Source: Dioscorea cayenensis subsp. rotundata (taxonomy: Eukaryota > Streptophyta > Magnoliopsida > Dioscoreales > Dioscoreaceae). From it: DNA of 64,000 nt. Position numbers and translations under genes: made by a program. Below, piece by piece: positions 22,707-35,040 of this stretch (position 1 is its first letter; each line of letters begins with the position of its first letter). A model generated the notes under the pieces. That model saw only the letters and a list, made by a program, of their open reading frames with translations. It was not told where the DNA came from and did not search any database. The stretch is taken from the NCBI RefSeq assembly GCF_009730915.1, contig NC_052487.1:18158529-18222528 (forward strand), in the 5' to 3' direction.

Positions 22707-23548
22707 CAAGGTTGTTAGACTCGGCCCGGGCAATGACCCGGCTAAACCTAGGGGTCAAGGGGTCAATGGGTTCAACCGGGGTTGAACCGGGGTCAATAAT
22801 TAAATATAAAAAAATTATAATAATTAATAATAAGTAAATATAATATTAAATCCATAATTATATTATAAAAATCTACTCAAATTTGATATTTAAATTGATA
22901 AATGACCTTATATACAATAGAGTTTTCTAATTTTGTCATTTATTTTTACATTTTTAAAATATTTACAAATTTAATATATTAATATATAATTATCGAACTT
23001 CTCTCGGTGTTATTTATTTATTTATTTTTTTATTGGTTGATTTTGTTAAAATAAATAAGAAATTTAATTCACTAATTCTTATATCTCAATTTAGTTTTTA
23101 TTTCGTTTTAAATTTTCTTATATTTTTTATTTAATTAGAATACTTTAATTTTATATTTTTATAATAAAATTACACTCATTTATTGTTTTATTTTCTTAAT
23201 AAATTAAATTTTTAGAAAGTATTTACATAATACATTAATATATTTTATTTTTAAATGTTGATTTTTGTTGGTATATATATATTGTAATTCTATTTATTGA
23301 TTATAAATTATAAATTAATATTAATAAATATACACGATTTTGTGGTTTTTAATGAGAAAATAATAATAAATTATTAAATATTGTTAAAAAAAATTAAAAA
23401 TTGTGACCCGATTGAACCGCCCGGGTCACCGGGTTAACACCGGGTTTTTTAATACCCGGGTCAATGGGGTATACCCGGGCCGGCAACATGGCCGGTTTTC
23501 GGTTTTTCCGGTTGAACCGGCCGGGCCGGGCCGGGTCTGACAACATTG
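22707..23548. mobile_element. hAT-type non-autonomous element with perfect target duplication
   Basis: The terminal inverted repeats CAAGGTTGTTAGACTCGGCC and CAATGTTGTCAGACCCGGCC (right end, reverse complement) fit the hAT consensus. The octamer ATTATTTT is perfectly duplicated at 22699-22706 and 23549-23556. Both ends have GC-rich arms built from ccggg and accggg units around an AT-rich core of about 550 bp; no transposase frame is present. At 842 bp it is well delimited. Confidence 0.88.
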
Positions 23549-23724
23549 ATTATTTTAAAAGAAAATGGTCATAAGTGATAAGACTAAGAAAAAAGATCAT
23601 TTTATTCTTGAAATGAAATACATTCTTTACTTTCAATTAACTAAATCTCAATTATAAAATAAACTTATATTTTCACCCAAAAAAAAACATGAGAAAAACC
23701 TTTAAATTAACTTGATCTTCATAA

Positions 23725-26335
23725 GCTTTTGGCTTTCAAGAGGAGCGTCGATTTGTCGCACCTGGAACGACCATTTTTGTTGGAAGAGATCAAATGTGCG
23801 GTGTTTGATTTAGGGGGAAATAAAGCCCTGGGGCCGAATGGCTTCCCGATTCATTTTTTCCAAGCAATTATAGGATACGATTAAGTCCGATCTTCAACTG
23901 CTTTGTGAGGATTTCTTTTTCGAACGCGTCAACCTTGACAGAATTAATTTGGCTAGTATTGCTATCATCCCCAAGGTTGATATACCGAGGAGTCGTTGTC
24001 GGACTACCGCCCCATTAGCTTAATTAACTCATCTCTGAAGATTCTCTCTAAGATTCTGGTGAACCGACTGAGCAAGATTATGAATTCCTTGGTGGATACT
24101 AATCAATCGGAGTTTATAAAAGGGAGATGCATTTTGGATAATATTGTCACAATTGAAGAGCTAATTTTTAGCATTCATAAACGTAGACTCCCCGGTCATA
24201 TTTTGAAAGTCGACTTCGTAAAAGCTTTTGATTTGGTGGACTGGGACTTTCTCTTCGACCTGCTCAAAGCTAGAGGTTTTGGGGATAGGTGGTGGGCTAG
24301 ATTTAGAATATTTTATACTCCTCAAAGGCTAACATCCTTGTTAATGGCTCCCCAAATGGTTATATTCGTTATCAGAGGGGGTTACGCCAGGGAGATCCTT
24401 TATATCCCTTGTTATTTGTCCTAGTCACGGATGTGCTAAGCTGGATGTTCACGCATGCACTTAGATCCAAGATTTTGGTGGGTATTCCCCTTGGAGAGTT
24501 TGGAAGCATATACAACTTACATTACTGCTGAAGATCTGTTGATCTTGACTATGGGCGGTCTTGAGGATCTCATAATTGTAAAGTTAATGCTTTACTTATT
24601 TGAAAGCATCGGCTTAGCAACTAATTTCACAAAAATCTTGTCTCTATTCGAGTAGGATAGGCGAACTACCGCAAGCGGGGGCTGCTGAATCTCTAAACTT
24701 TGAAGTGAGTTTTCTTCCTGTCATCTACCTTGGTGTCCCTATCGTGGGAAGACGGCCCCGTAGACAGGATAGGGAGGGAATGATACAAAAAGTTAGAAGG
24801 AGACTTTCTTCTTCGAAGGTTTAGCATTTTTCCCTTGGGGGATGCCTCACTTTGGTTAACTCGGTCCTGTCGGTGCTACTAACGTATTGGATGTCCATAT
24901 TTTCAACTACCTTGCTGGGTAATCAAGGCTTTGGACCGAATCAGGAGAGATTTCTTGTGGTCAGGCCCAGATGTCCACCATCCAGGTTGTCACTTGGTTG
25001 GTTGGAAGAATATATGCCGACCCTGGGATCAAGAGGAATGGGGGGTTTTGGACATGCACAACTTCAATCTGGCGTTACTAGGGAAATGATAGTGGAAATT
25101 TGTGACGGACCATAACTGGTATGGGGCACCGGTAGTGTAGTTCAACTATAGGTTATCTCGTTGGAATCTCTTCCCAAAACCGACGGGTTGGATCTATTTT
25201 TTTGGAAAGGTGTGTCTGATTGCCTTAGAGTATGCATTTTACATAGTATTAATTCGGGTGAGAAGACCCTTTTTGGAAAGACCGCTGATTTAATGGTGGT
25301 ACACCTATGAATTTGTGGCCAAAGGAATTTCAAAGTAGCACTCTACCTAATGGCATTGTGTGGGAGTTGTCCTTTCTTCTTGAGGAAGATCAGTTTTCTG
25401 TTGATTTAAATTCTGCAGCTCTCAGGGATCATTTGCGGGAAACTAGAGTTGAGAGTGATGATAAGATAAGCTGGATGCTGACAGGAAATGGTATATTCTT
25501 TGTGAAATCCTTTTACAATTTCCTCAATGATGGAGGGGTTAGGTGCCCGGTGACGAGGTTCTTCTGGCGTAATACATGTCCAAGGAAAATCAACCTCTTT
25601 AACTGGCTAGTTTGGAAGAATAAGGTTCTTTTCTTGGAGAATTTGATGATAAGAAGGTGTAACATGCTTCCAACTGCCACTTTGTGTTTTGTGTCACTCA
25701 GGAATTGAAATAGTTGACTACCTATTTTTGAGATGCTCGTATATTAGACGAATATGGGATTACTTTTCCAACTTGTTTCAATTACATGAGCCACCTCTCT
25801 CGATGTGCAATCTTTTGGGAGGGTTGGAGGACATTATTGCGTCCCCTTAATTTAGAGACTTCAGAGATTTACTTGTGAAAGCTCTTGTGTGGATTGTTTG
25901 GTTTGCTAGAAATGATTTAATTTTTAATGCCAATGTTGTTCCTGTTCATGCTCTAATTGTTAAAATTGATCAATCGCTCCTGTCCTGGTTCTCAAATTGT
26001 GTTGAAGGTACCAAAGAGAATCTCGAGGATTCTATGGCGAGTGTGCGTCGAAGTCTAGAGTTTTTGGGGCCTCTGGCAGATGTTGATGCTGAGGGTTCTC
26101 TGGCCGAGGAGGCTCAGTTTTCGCATACGGGCTAGTATTTTCCTTTTGTCGATGGATGCGAGGAGGCCTTATGTTCCTCTTCTTTATTTATGTTGTTTCT
26201 TTTGGCTTTTGTGTTGTTGGTACCACATCTAGTGGTCGCTCTCCATTTCCTCCACTCCGTCTGGGTGGAGGCTTGTTGTTTCTGTTTCTTTTCCAGTTTA
26301 ATTGAAGTGGTTTATCCACTTTTTCAAAAAAATAA
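23725..26335 (+). mobile_element. L1-type LINE, 5'-truncated and decayed
   Basis: Recognisable parts in order: the start of the reverse transcriptase domain (EEIKCAVFDLGGNKALGPNG, 23780-23840), the fingers/palm block SDYRPISLINSSLKILSK with VNRLSKIM and KVDFVKAFDLVDWDFL (23996-24270), the degenerate catalytic region near 24520-24545, a zf-RVT domain (FFWRNTCPRKINLFNWLVWK, 25558-25620) and the C-terminal WIVWFARNDLIFN (25890-25925). The 3' end is A-rich (26326-26340). Multiple frameshifts and stops split it, so it is inactive. The endonuclease domain is missing, as expected from 5' truncation. No target-site duplication could be identified. Confidence 0.93.
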
Positions 26336-27874
26336 AAAAATCCTTAATCTTATTTTATCTATGATTGATTATGAAATAAATCATCACTATAAGTAACGAA
26401 TATATATAAATTTATATTTGATAAAAATAGATAAGTTACATACTGAATATGTACCAGCTTTTTAAATATATCACGCACTCTCACTTTAAAATGGGTCTTA
26501 TTTTATAATAGAAATTCAATTTTTTTACATATGTGTAAAGAATTTAATATCAATAGATTTGAATGTTATTGGTGATGACCAATAAATCTAGAAATCAAAA
26601 CAAAAATAAATAAAATAAAATAAAATAAAATAAAAGGAGAAAAAGAAAAAAATGATAATAATAATGAATGACTTGAAAGACGGAGAAATAAGACCCTCGT
26701 GTGGTTTGCCTTCCAAAATGTTGGACAAGAGAAAGGCATCAAATCAAATCTAGAATAGGGCTCCACTTTGATCTTTCCTTTCCTTCTATTAAAAGCTAAC
26801 AATTTATAGAGAGAGATTTATATAAAGATCATATATTTTCTTTGACAATTGAAAGTACTTGATGTTGCTTTTTGTTTTTTTGTTATCGTGTGTGTTTTAT
26901 TTAAATCTCAATCATTTGATGAATTTAGTGGATAAGTATGAATGGTTGACCAGAATAAAACTTATGATTAAAAAAAACACACAGAATTTTTTTATTTATT
27001 GTTGTTTTTTTCATATTTATTTCTCATTTTTTTATTCTTAACCATAATTTCTAGTCGTTTTATTAAGCTAATTTCTTTTTTTAAAACATCAAACTAGTGT
27101 TTTGATTATCTTAAATTAATTGAATTAATTCAAGCCACAATTAATGAAAATCAGAAAAAAAAAATTTTATCAAAAATTAAAGAAAATACAAGTAGCAGAA
27201 AACTTTTGAATCTCAAGAACATTTTTACTTTTTATGTTTTTTTTTAAAATTGAAGAAGACATATTTAGGGAGATTAGTATGAATTGATTCTTTGGTCAAA
27301 ATGAAAAAATATATAGAATAATTTTTAAAAAAATGAATAGAAATTTTTGTTTTGAAATGAACTGTATCATTTCAAAACAAAAATTTTGCATTTTAGGTAC
27401 ATATATATATATATATATAACTAAACCTCTATAATTCAAACAAATGATTACAAACAACTATTATTATAAATAATTTTGAAATTAAAAATAAAATTATTTA
27501 CACAAAAATTAGGGTTACATTAACTCTCACAGTAAAGCGAAAAATAATGATTGCACTATCATAAAAAAATTTATTATTTTTTAATAAATCAATTATACAT
27601 TACTTTAAAAAATAAAATAAATACCTGTCCACAAATAATAGTCATAGTAATGAATTGCACTATTACATTATATATTTATAAATTATAAAAAAATGGCATT
27701 AATAGTTTATTACCAACAGATTGTTTATATACGAGCGAAAACTGTAAGTTTAATCTCTGGCAAGGCATGATCTTATATTAAAATGTAATATTTTTTTTAT
27801 TAATCTTAACACAAATAGAAATTAATCCATTTAAAAAATATCAAGTATATTTTGAACATGAATAGATAAAATAA

Positions 27875-27918
<44 letters not shown>

Positions 27919-28475
27919 ATGGGAAGGTCACTCTCTAATCCTCACACTAGTGAGTTGTGAATAACAAAGAATGCATAGGGTTCTTTGGTAATGAATATTG
28001 ATTGGTTTTATGCCTCAATCTCCTCACATGGTTGGTTTGCCCTCTGCATATGCATGCATTCCACCCTCACTTATTGATCTCTCTTGTCCTTATCATGCCA
28101 CTAAATTTATTATCTCCAAAAACAGTAAATAAATTATTAAAAATGTATTTTAAAAAATTAATTAGGTACAAGGGTAAGAGTTAAGACTAAAGTTAAAATA
28201 CAAGCACTAAAAAAAAACTTAAGCACAAATACATGTGTAGTAGTAGTTAAGAGGGGTATTAAAATACATCTAGTACAAAACTTTAAAAAATTTTAATTTT
28301 ACTTTTAGTAATATGTGGGTGCAATTATATTATTAAAGACTGTTTAATTAAATGAGTTGTTTTTCTAAGTTATGAGATATTTGAAAACTTATAAGATTTT
28401 TTGTGAGTTAGCTAAATAGATAGTACTATTTTACTGTTACTAGGTTAAAGGGATTCAATAAAGAATTGGCTTTCA
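26336..28475. other. AT-rich spacer
   Basis: No gene is recognised. It includes a TA run at 27401-27418 and an (AAT)n tract at 27879-27913. Confidence 0.6.
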
Positions 28476-29227
28476 GGGGAGTTTGATTGCAAGGAATGGA
28501 ATGAAAGAGGAGTGAGAAAGTAATGACAATGAGGGGGATTAGAGAAGGAATGGGAATGAAACCTATGTTTGATTATAAGGATTGGGAAGGTAGTTTATTG
28601 GGATTGGGAAAGATGAAAAAAAAAAATGATAAAATTACTATCATGCACTTTTATACAAATGAATATTATATCAAATGAAAAAAATAAATTAATTGTTATA
28701 AATAAATATTTAACTTTAATATCATTAATTAGTAATTAATTAACTATAAAGAATAACTAACTATATGTTTAAAAATATTTTAAATAAATATCTAAAGATA
28801 TTTTTGTTAATATCATTAATTAGTAATTAATCAACCATAAAAATAACTAATTAATGAAGAAATATAACTAATTAATTATTATAAATAAATATTTAATTTT
28901 AATTATTAGTTATTATTATTTCATTTTAATTTATTAATTATTTTAAAATTATCTACTTAATTATTATATTTAATTTAAGTATTATTAAATTTTTTAATTA
29001 ATAATTATTTATAAAATTATTTATTTATTTATTATTTAAATAAATTATTATTTTTATTATTAAATAAATGGGTAAATTGCTAATTTTCTCCTAAGAAGTG
29101 AGGGAGGAATGAGCAATCCTCCCATCCCTCACCCACTCCTCTCTCATTCCCATTCATGCCATTCAAACAAAGCATTGGGTTTATTTCATTTCCATTCCCA
29201 TTCCAAGCTTACCAACCAAACACCCCC
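28476..29227. mobile_element. PIF/Harbinger (Tourist-like) non-autonomous element
   Basis: The ends GGGGAGTTTGATTGCAAGGA and (reverse complement of the right end) GGGGGTGTTTGGTTGGTAAG form imperfect inverted repeats of the kind found in plant Tourist/Harbinger elements, both followed by GGAATGG-type motifs. The trinucleotide TCA flanks both ends (28473-28475, 29228-29230). The interior is very AT-rich and has no coding capacity. Confidence 0.65.
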
Positions 29228-30457
29228 TCAGTGTTGTTTTCTATTTTACTGTTTGACATTGTTTTAAATTATTGTATACTGTTTATCACTATACATGAAT
29301 CATTATAACAGTAAAATGCAAAATCAACGGTTACTGTAATGTCCTTTGATTTTAAATCTACTAACGTCTCTAGATGATGTGCCATATATATATGTATATA
29401 TATAAACTTGTGAGTTGTATTAAATTAATATAAAACTCGAATTCATGAGAATAAACATAATGATAATTTTCAACCTTTTTTTAATATATATATATATATA
29501 TATATTTTTTTAAATTTGACTTATTACAAATCATTTTCATATATGTGTGTACAAAACATGAGTATTACTTCCAATATTTTTGGTTTAGTCCTCATTTTGA
29601 AATGCTTAAGCTTTTGTTGCTTAAAACACACGCACAAGTACATATTTAAAACACATATGTATTTAATTCCTCATGAACAAGTCTTTCACATTTATATTTA
29701 TTTCCTAACTACTTCTCCAACACCCATCACACCCTGCTCAAACATTAATTTAAAAAAGAGAAAAATAATAAAAATAATAAGTAAAACCTCACTTTTCAAA
29801 ACCCAATCACCATCAACTCATCTATTCACATCCTTATCTTAGTCGTGGTACTATTTTAGCCATAATAATTCATAATCATCGAAACCATCATTTATAAATA
29901 TATATATATATCCCATTTATAAAATGAATTTATATTTACATACATATAATTATTAGTATATCTAAGCATGGGGCAAAACTATCTTTTCATAATTTAATTT
30001 AAATTTATATTCATTAAATAAAGCTTTGTGTAATTTATAGCTTTTAGGGGAGTTTATTAAAAAAAAACTACCGAGAGTTTTTTGGTTTATTAGTATGAAA
30101 AATAAGATTATCATTTCAATGATCCCAACATACGTAAGGTAAAAATAAAATATTGTTGAGTTTGTGAGTACGTTTCACAGATATACTATTTATTCTTGAT
30201 TAAAAAAAGTTAAACTTTAAATGTAAAAATAAAAATTATATATATAATTCACATCCCGACGCTGTCCCTCGTGATCGTCGATACAAATCTTGATGCATAG
30301 ATGAACGGACAGATCTAACACGGTTCCAGCTGGGCAATCTCCGTGATCCACGCTTCTTATGGCTTTATCCCATGCGGGCGTGGCCACCATCAACCTCATC
30401 CTCATCCTTTCATTTGCATCGAGATTCGTACGATCACACAAATCTCAAGGCAAGTAC
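29228..30457. other. Spacer and distal promoter of the BZR1-like gene
   Basis: AT-rich to about 30.2 kb, then base composition rises towards the GC-rich first exon. No gene is supported; the minus-strand open frame at 30217-30441 matches nothing I know. Confidence 0.5.
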
Positions 30458-30469
30458 GTGCACGTGCAC
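30458..30469. promoter_or_regulatory. 12-bp palindrome centred on a G-box
   Basis: GTGCACGTGCAC is a perfect palindrome containing CACGTG, 260 bp upstream of the BZR1-like ATG. G-box and CGTG-type elements are known binding sites of BES1/BZR1 and of bHLH and bZIP factors. A TATA-like ATTATAAAAA follows at about 30510. Confidence 0.5.
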
Positions 30470-30729
30470 CACCAGTGGCGTTTCCGTAAATATATTCCAA
30501 ATCCATGCCTTATTATAAAAAAACTCATGTATTAAACCCTCTTCTTTTCCTTTTCATTCGTGACTTCGTTCACCACAAGCTTTCCACCGGCGACCACGCG
30601 TTTCCCGTTTCCGAACACCGTTTCCCATCCGATTCCCCTCGTCGTCGCCGGATCTACGGCCGGAGGTGGTATATAGACGTTGGATTCGCCGGGATCGGGG
30701 ATCTCGAGGCCAGATCTAGGGCAACGGAG

Positions 30730-33700
30730 ATGCCATCGGGGACGAGGCTGCCGACGTGGAAGGAGAGGGAGAACAACAAGCGGAGGGAGCGGCGGCGGCG
30801 CGCGATCGCCGCGAAGATCTTCGCCGGGCTTCGGATGTACGGCAACTACAAGCTTCCCCAAGCACTGTGACAACAACGAGGTCCTGAAGGCCGTGTGCGC
30901 TGAGGCTGGATGGATCGTCGAGCCGGATGGCACCACATATCGGAAGGTCGGTAAACTCACCTCTCTCCCTGTTCTCTATGATTGCTATCTCGCCGGAGAC
31001 GGCGCTCGGTAGCGCAGAACCATGTGGTCGTTGCTCGCCGACGACGGTGGCGAATGATAGTGTTGGATTAGGTGTTTGTGCTACTGGACGCTTTCGTTGA
31101 CTGGTCAAATGACGCCATTTTAGATGAAAATTTGGTTTTTTATTATTTTTTTAAATATTATTATGGCTTCGTTTTTCGTTTAATTTGGTTCCAAATGTCT
31201 GTTTTCAGTGGTTTGGATTTATCGGGGTTCGTTTTGTGGTTTGTCGGTTGCCGTTGAATTTTGCGCTTTTTTTTTTTGGAAATTTTAAAATTATTTAAAA
31301 TGGAATAAAGGTTGCTAGGTTGAGGGGTAGTGTTGTAATTTTAGTGGAAGCAGGCCTTGCTTGCTTGTCTCTGGAGTCACGCGAAGTGATCGGAGATTGA
31401 AGCTGGTGATAGAGAATTGGGGGAAAATCAAGGGAAAATTGAAAAAGGTGATAGCTTTGGTTTGGAGAGTGGGAATCGGATCTGGGATTCGTTGATTTTG
31501 GTTGTTTTGGGAGTAGGGATGGAGAGATGGTGGCATGTGAACAGGGGATCTGGAAAGTGTTGTTTAATGGGTGGGTTAGGAAGTGATGCAATAAAGAGTT
31601 GGGCAGGAACGGAGAAAGCAGGTGGCTTTGCCTTTTTTTTTTTTTCTTGGCTCTTTTGTGCTTTTTCTTATCTTCTTCTTGGGTTCACTGCGTGGAGTGT
31701 ATGTGGTTGTAGGAATGAGGTTTGTTATTGAAAGTGTGATTTATATCTATTTATAAGTTACAATGGAGAGTTGCGAAAAGAAAAAAAGAAGTACTTTTTG
31801 GGTGTGATTTATAGTTGTGTTTATAATTTATAATGAAGAATTGGTTGGAATGAATTTAGTTGTAGGACTGAGGTTTTCATTGGAAGCATGGATGTGCTTT
31901 GAAGCTAGGCTGAATTGCTGCAAAACTAGTTTTTAGGGAAAACCAGATTTTGAGTGTGATTTATATTTATGTTTATAATTCATAATGAAGAGTTGCTTGC
32001 TGTTTAACAAATTTTGGGTACAATGGGGATGTAATGAGAGTTTGGTCATGTTTGGGGAGTAACTAACCACTTGGCTAGCTATTTAGCAGTTGTTTAGGAT
32101 GGAGATTGTTATCACATGCAAAATTAGTTGTCACAAGTAGATTGTTGATGCCCAATAAACTTAAATTAAAGAGATAATGTTATGCACCAATTTGATATAT
32201 AGACGAAACCAAATTTTACAGTTTCTTGTTGGTGGTCTCAATATCCATTGTGAATGTAAAGTTAAGTTTGTGATATGGCTTAACGATTGATTAATATTAT
32301 ATATTTATATTTCTCCTTCATAATGGCTTGAATAGGTTGCGGACTGCATACCCATCCTAGCATGAACCTCACTTAAATCTTCTTTCAGCAATTTGAGTTA
32401 TAAGTGAATTGACTATGCATATCAAAGTTTAGTTTGATTTTAAATAGATGAAAGCTTTGAGGCTTTGATTCTCTTGAATATTAACTTGATGCTTCCTCAT
32501 TCCTATTCTTCTTTGTTTTTTCCTCTCTTAAATATTCTTTTCCAACATTAAACTGAATGCATGTTTTATCTATTACATATTGGTATATTTTATGCCGTTC
32601 TTGATACGATATAGAGTTGGGTTATATGTTTGCCTTTCCATATCATTTTGTCAAGGTGATGAGAGGATAGGATATATCACAGATATTGTTATCTTTTGAG
32701 TAGCGTGTGTTTTGTGAAACTATAATTTTATGCAAAGGGTATAAGTTTATCTGTGACTGGCTTTGTTTTTTGGTGTGCTGACATAGCAACATGTTTGGAT
32801 TAGACTCCTTGTGTGTGTGTGTGTGTTATGTTTTTTTGGAGTTAGGATGAGATTTTTCACTCTGCTGCATTCTAAGATAGCAGCATGATGTGAAGAAAGC
32901 AAAGTTTGTGAACTATGATCGAATTGACTGATGAAATGTTTGTGTAATTTCAAACTTGACTGAAATAGATACTTTTCTCATTCATCTCATGTTTTCCCCT
33001 TTTTTATTTCAGGGTTGCAAGCCACCTGAGAGAATGGATATAGTAGGGGGTTCAGTTTCCCCAAGTCCATGCTCATCATATCAGCCGAGTCCATGTGCCT
33101 CATATAACCCTAGCCCCACCTCTTCAACCTTCCCTAGCCCTAGATCATCACCTTACTTTACACATGGCACAAATGATGTTGATGGTAACTCCCTTATTCC
33201 ATGGCTCAAGAACATCTCCACAGCCCCATCTGCAAAGCTTCAACACCTCTACATACCAGGTGGCTCTATTAGTGCACCAGTAACCCCTCCATTGAGCTCC
33301 CCAACTGCACGTACACCCCGTATCAAGACTGACTGGGATGATGGTGTCACACTGCCACCTTGGGCAGCTAGTTCCAGCTACACCTCACTGGCATCATCCA
33401 CTCCACCAAGCCCGGGACGGCAAATCCTTCCTGATTCTGGATGGCTTTCAGACCTCCGGATCCCTACTGGAAGTCCTTCATCCCCAACCTTCAGTCTTGT
33501 TGCATCAAATCCATTTGGCTTCTATAAAGAGGCTTATGCCGGTGGTGGTTCATCAAAATTGTGGACCCCTGGGCAGAGTGGAACTTGCTCTCCTGCTGCC
33601 CCGGGAGCTCTTAATCAAGCAGATGTTCAGATGTCTGATGGTATTTCTGATGAGTTTGCATTTGGAAGCAGCAGTACAGGTAACCAACCTGAGAATGGTG

Positions 33701-33798
33701 TGGTCAAGCCATGGGAAGGGGAGACAATTCATGAGGAATGTGGATCAGATGAGTTGGAGCTTACTCTTGGTAGTTCAAGGACCAGAGCTGATGCTTGA
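30730..33798 (+). CDS. BZR1: BES1/BZR1 brassinosteroid transcription factor (exon 1 frameshifted)
   Basis: Exon 1 is 30730-30946 and exon 2 is 33013-33798, joined by a GT-AG intron of 2,066 bp; about 333 residues if the frame were continuous, as in Arabidopsis BZR1. Exon 1 starts [20 protein letters not shown] and encodes the bHLH-like DNA-binding domain. Exon 2 starts [13 protein letters not shown] and carries the serine-rich region with many S-x-x-x-S GSK3/BIN2 sites, the conserved IPWLKN, the [18 protein letters not shown] block and a C-terminal EAR-type repressor motif LELTLGSS. The product acts in the nucleus as the output of brassinosteroid signalling. Oddity: four C at 30856-30859, where the family needs three, shift the frame at KLP and give a stop six codons later. 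Exon 1 is 217 nt, one more than a multiple of three, while the remainder ([11 protein letters not shown]..., TTYRK) is perfectly conserved in the next frame. Confidence 0.93.
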
Positions 33799-35040
33799 TG
33801 ATACTCTTTTGTCGATTTGTTTCTCATTACTTAATTATTTTTGTGAGTTGTAATGTTGTTGATAGAGAGTGAAAGGGGTTGGAAGACCATCGCGGGGTTT
33901 CTTAGGTATGCCGTCTCTTCATCCTCTGTTGATCTAATTTTTGAAAGTTAATTGATAAGATGGATGAAGAGGGAATACAGAGAATTAGGGTGACGGAGAA
34001 GGAGGATGATAAATAGCTGTATGAGTTGTTGATGTTCTTGTCGCGTTGTTATATTTAAATTTGTTAGCATTGTTTCTTCAGGCAAGAGTGCTTTGCTTAC
34101 ATACAGACAATCTTTAATGCTCTAATGTTTATAATGATCATTCATATTTGTGAGAATTTGTTGGTTAAATTATGCTTTTCTATTCAATGTTTTTTGCAAA
34201 GTTGAGTTATGTTCTGTTGTCTGGATTGTTGTTGGTAGTTAATGCATGGCCTATTTTACAGGCAAAGGAGAGCAGAAACTAGAAAGTATGTTGAGTTCAA
34301 TGGTGGTACTCTAATTTGTGCTGTTGTGCTCTGTTTTTGAAACAATCAAACTGAAAGAGTTTTTAAAAAAAATATATATTAAAATAAATAATAATAATAA
34401 TAATAATAATAACAGAGCTGAATTTATTCCAGTATTGCACTTTTTGCTGTTTGTTTATTGGTTTATGGACGCAAGAGTTTTTTATCATGTAGTTTTTGTT
34501 TAATTTAGATTTTATTAAATCTTTTCTTAATTAATTTGACTCGCAAACACAGAATAAATAAATAACAGCAAACAAAAAGCAAATGTTGAGTGTTGGTTTT
34601 CACTTGTTGGAGGGACAGAACAGAATTCTGAATTTCAGGAAGAAGACTTTATCTTTTCTGAAAATATAAATAATAATAATAATAAATAAATAAATAAAAG
34701 AAGTAGAAGAAGAAGTTGACGATGTTGAAACCATACAATCAACCAGCTAGCTTTCAAAAAAATAGATGAAAACAAGAATAAAATAAAGCACTATATAAGA
34801 GAAATAAACACAGATCAGAAATAATGCAGAGTGGTTTCTATGTACAATGGTGGTTCATACAATGTTAGAGCACATTTTCCTTCTGATTTCTCAGTGTGCC
34901 ATATAACCCAAATGTATCTGGTTTTCCAGGATGTTTGTCTGTACAATCAAATCAATCAATTACCCCCTTCTTACTATACACTGGCACAATGAATGATTTC
35001 AACATCAAAATATGAGTACTCTTGATCAATTTAAGGCTGA
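33799..35040. other. 3' region between convergent BZR1-like and CFS1-like genes
   Basis: It presumably contains the 3' UTRs of both genes. It includes an (AAT)n tract at 34386-34411 and AAT/AAAT repeats at 34667-34698. No other gene is seen. Confidence 0.5.

Noticed and set aside
30532..31108. Minus-strand and alternative frames over BZR1-like exon 1
   Set aside because: Shadow frames caused by the GC-rich exon; the plus-strand protein is unambiguous.
33338..33853. Second plus-strand frame inside BZR1-like exon 2
   Set aside because: Out of frame with the conserved IPWLKN, SAPVTPP and EAR motifs.
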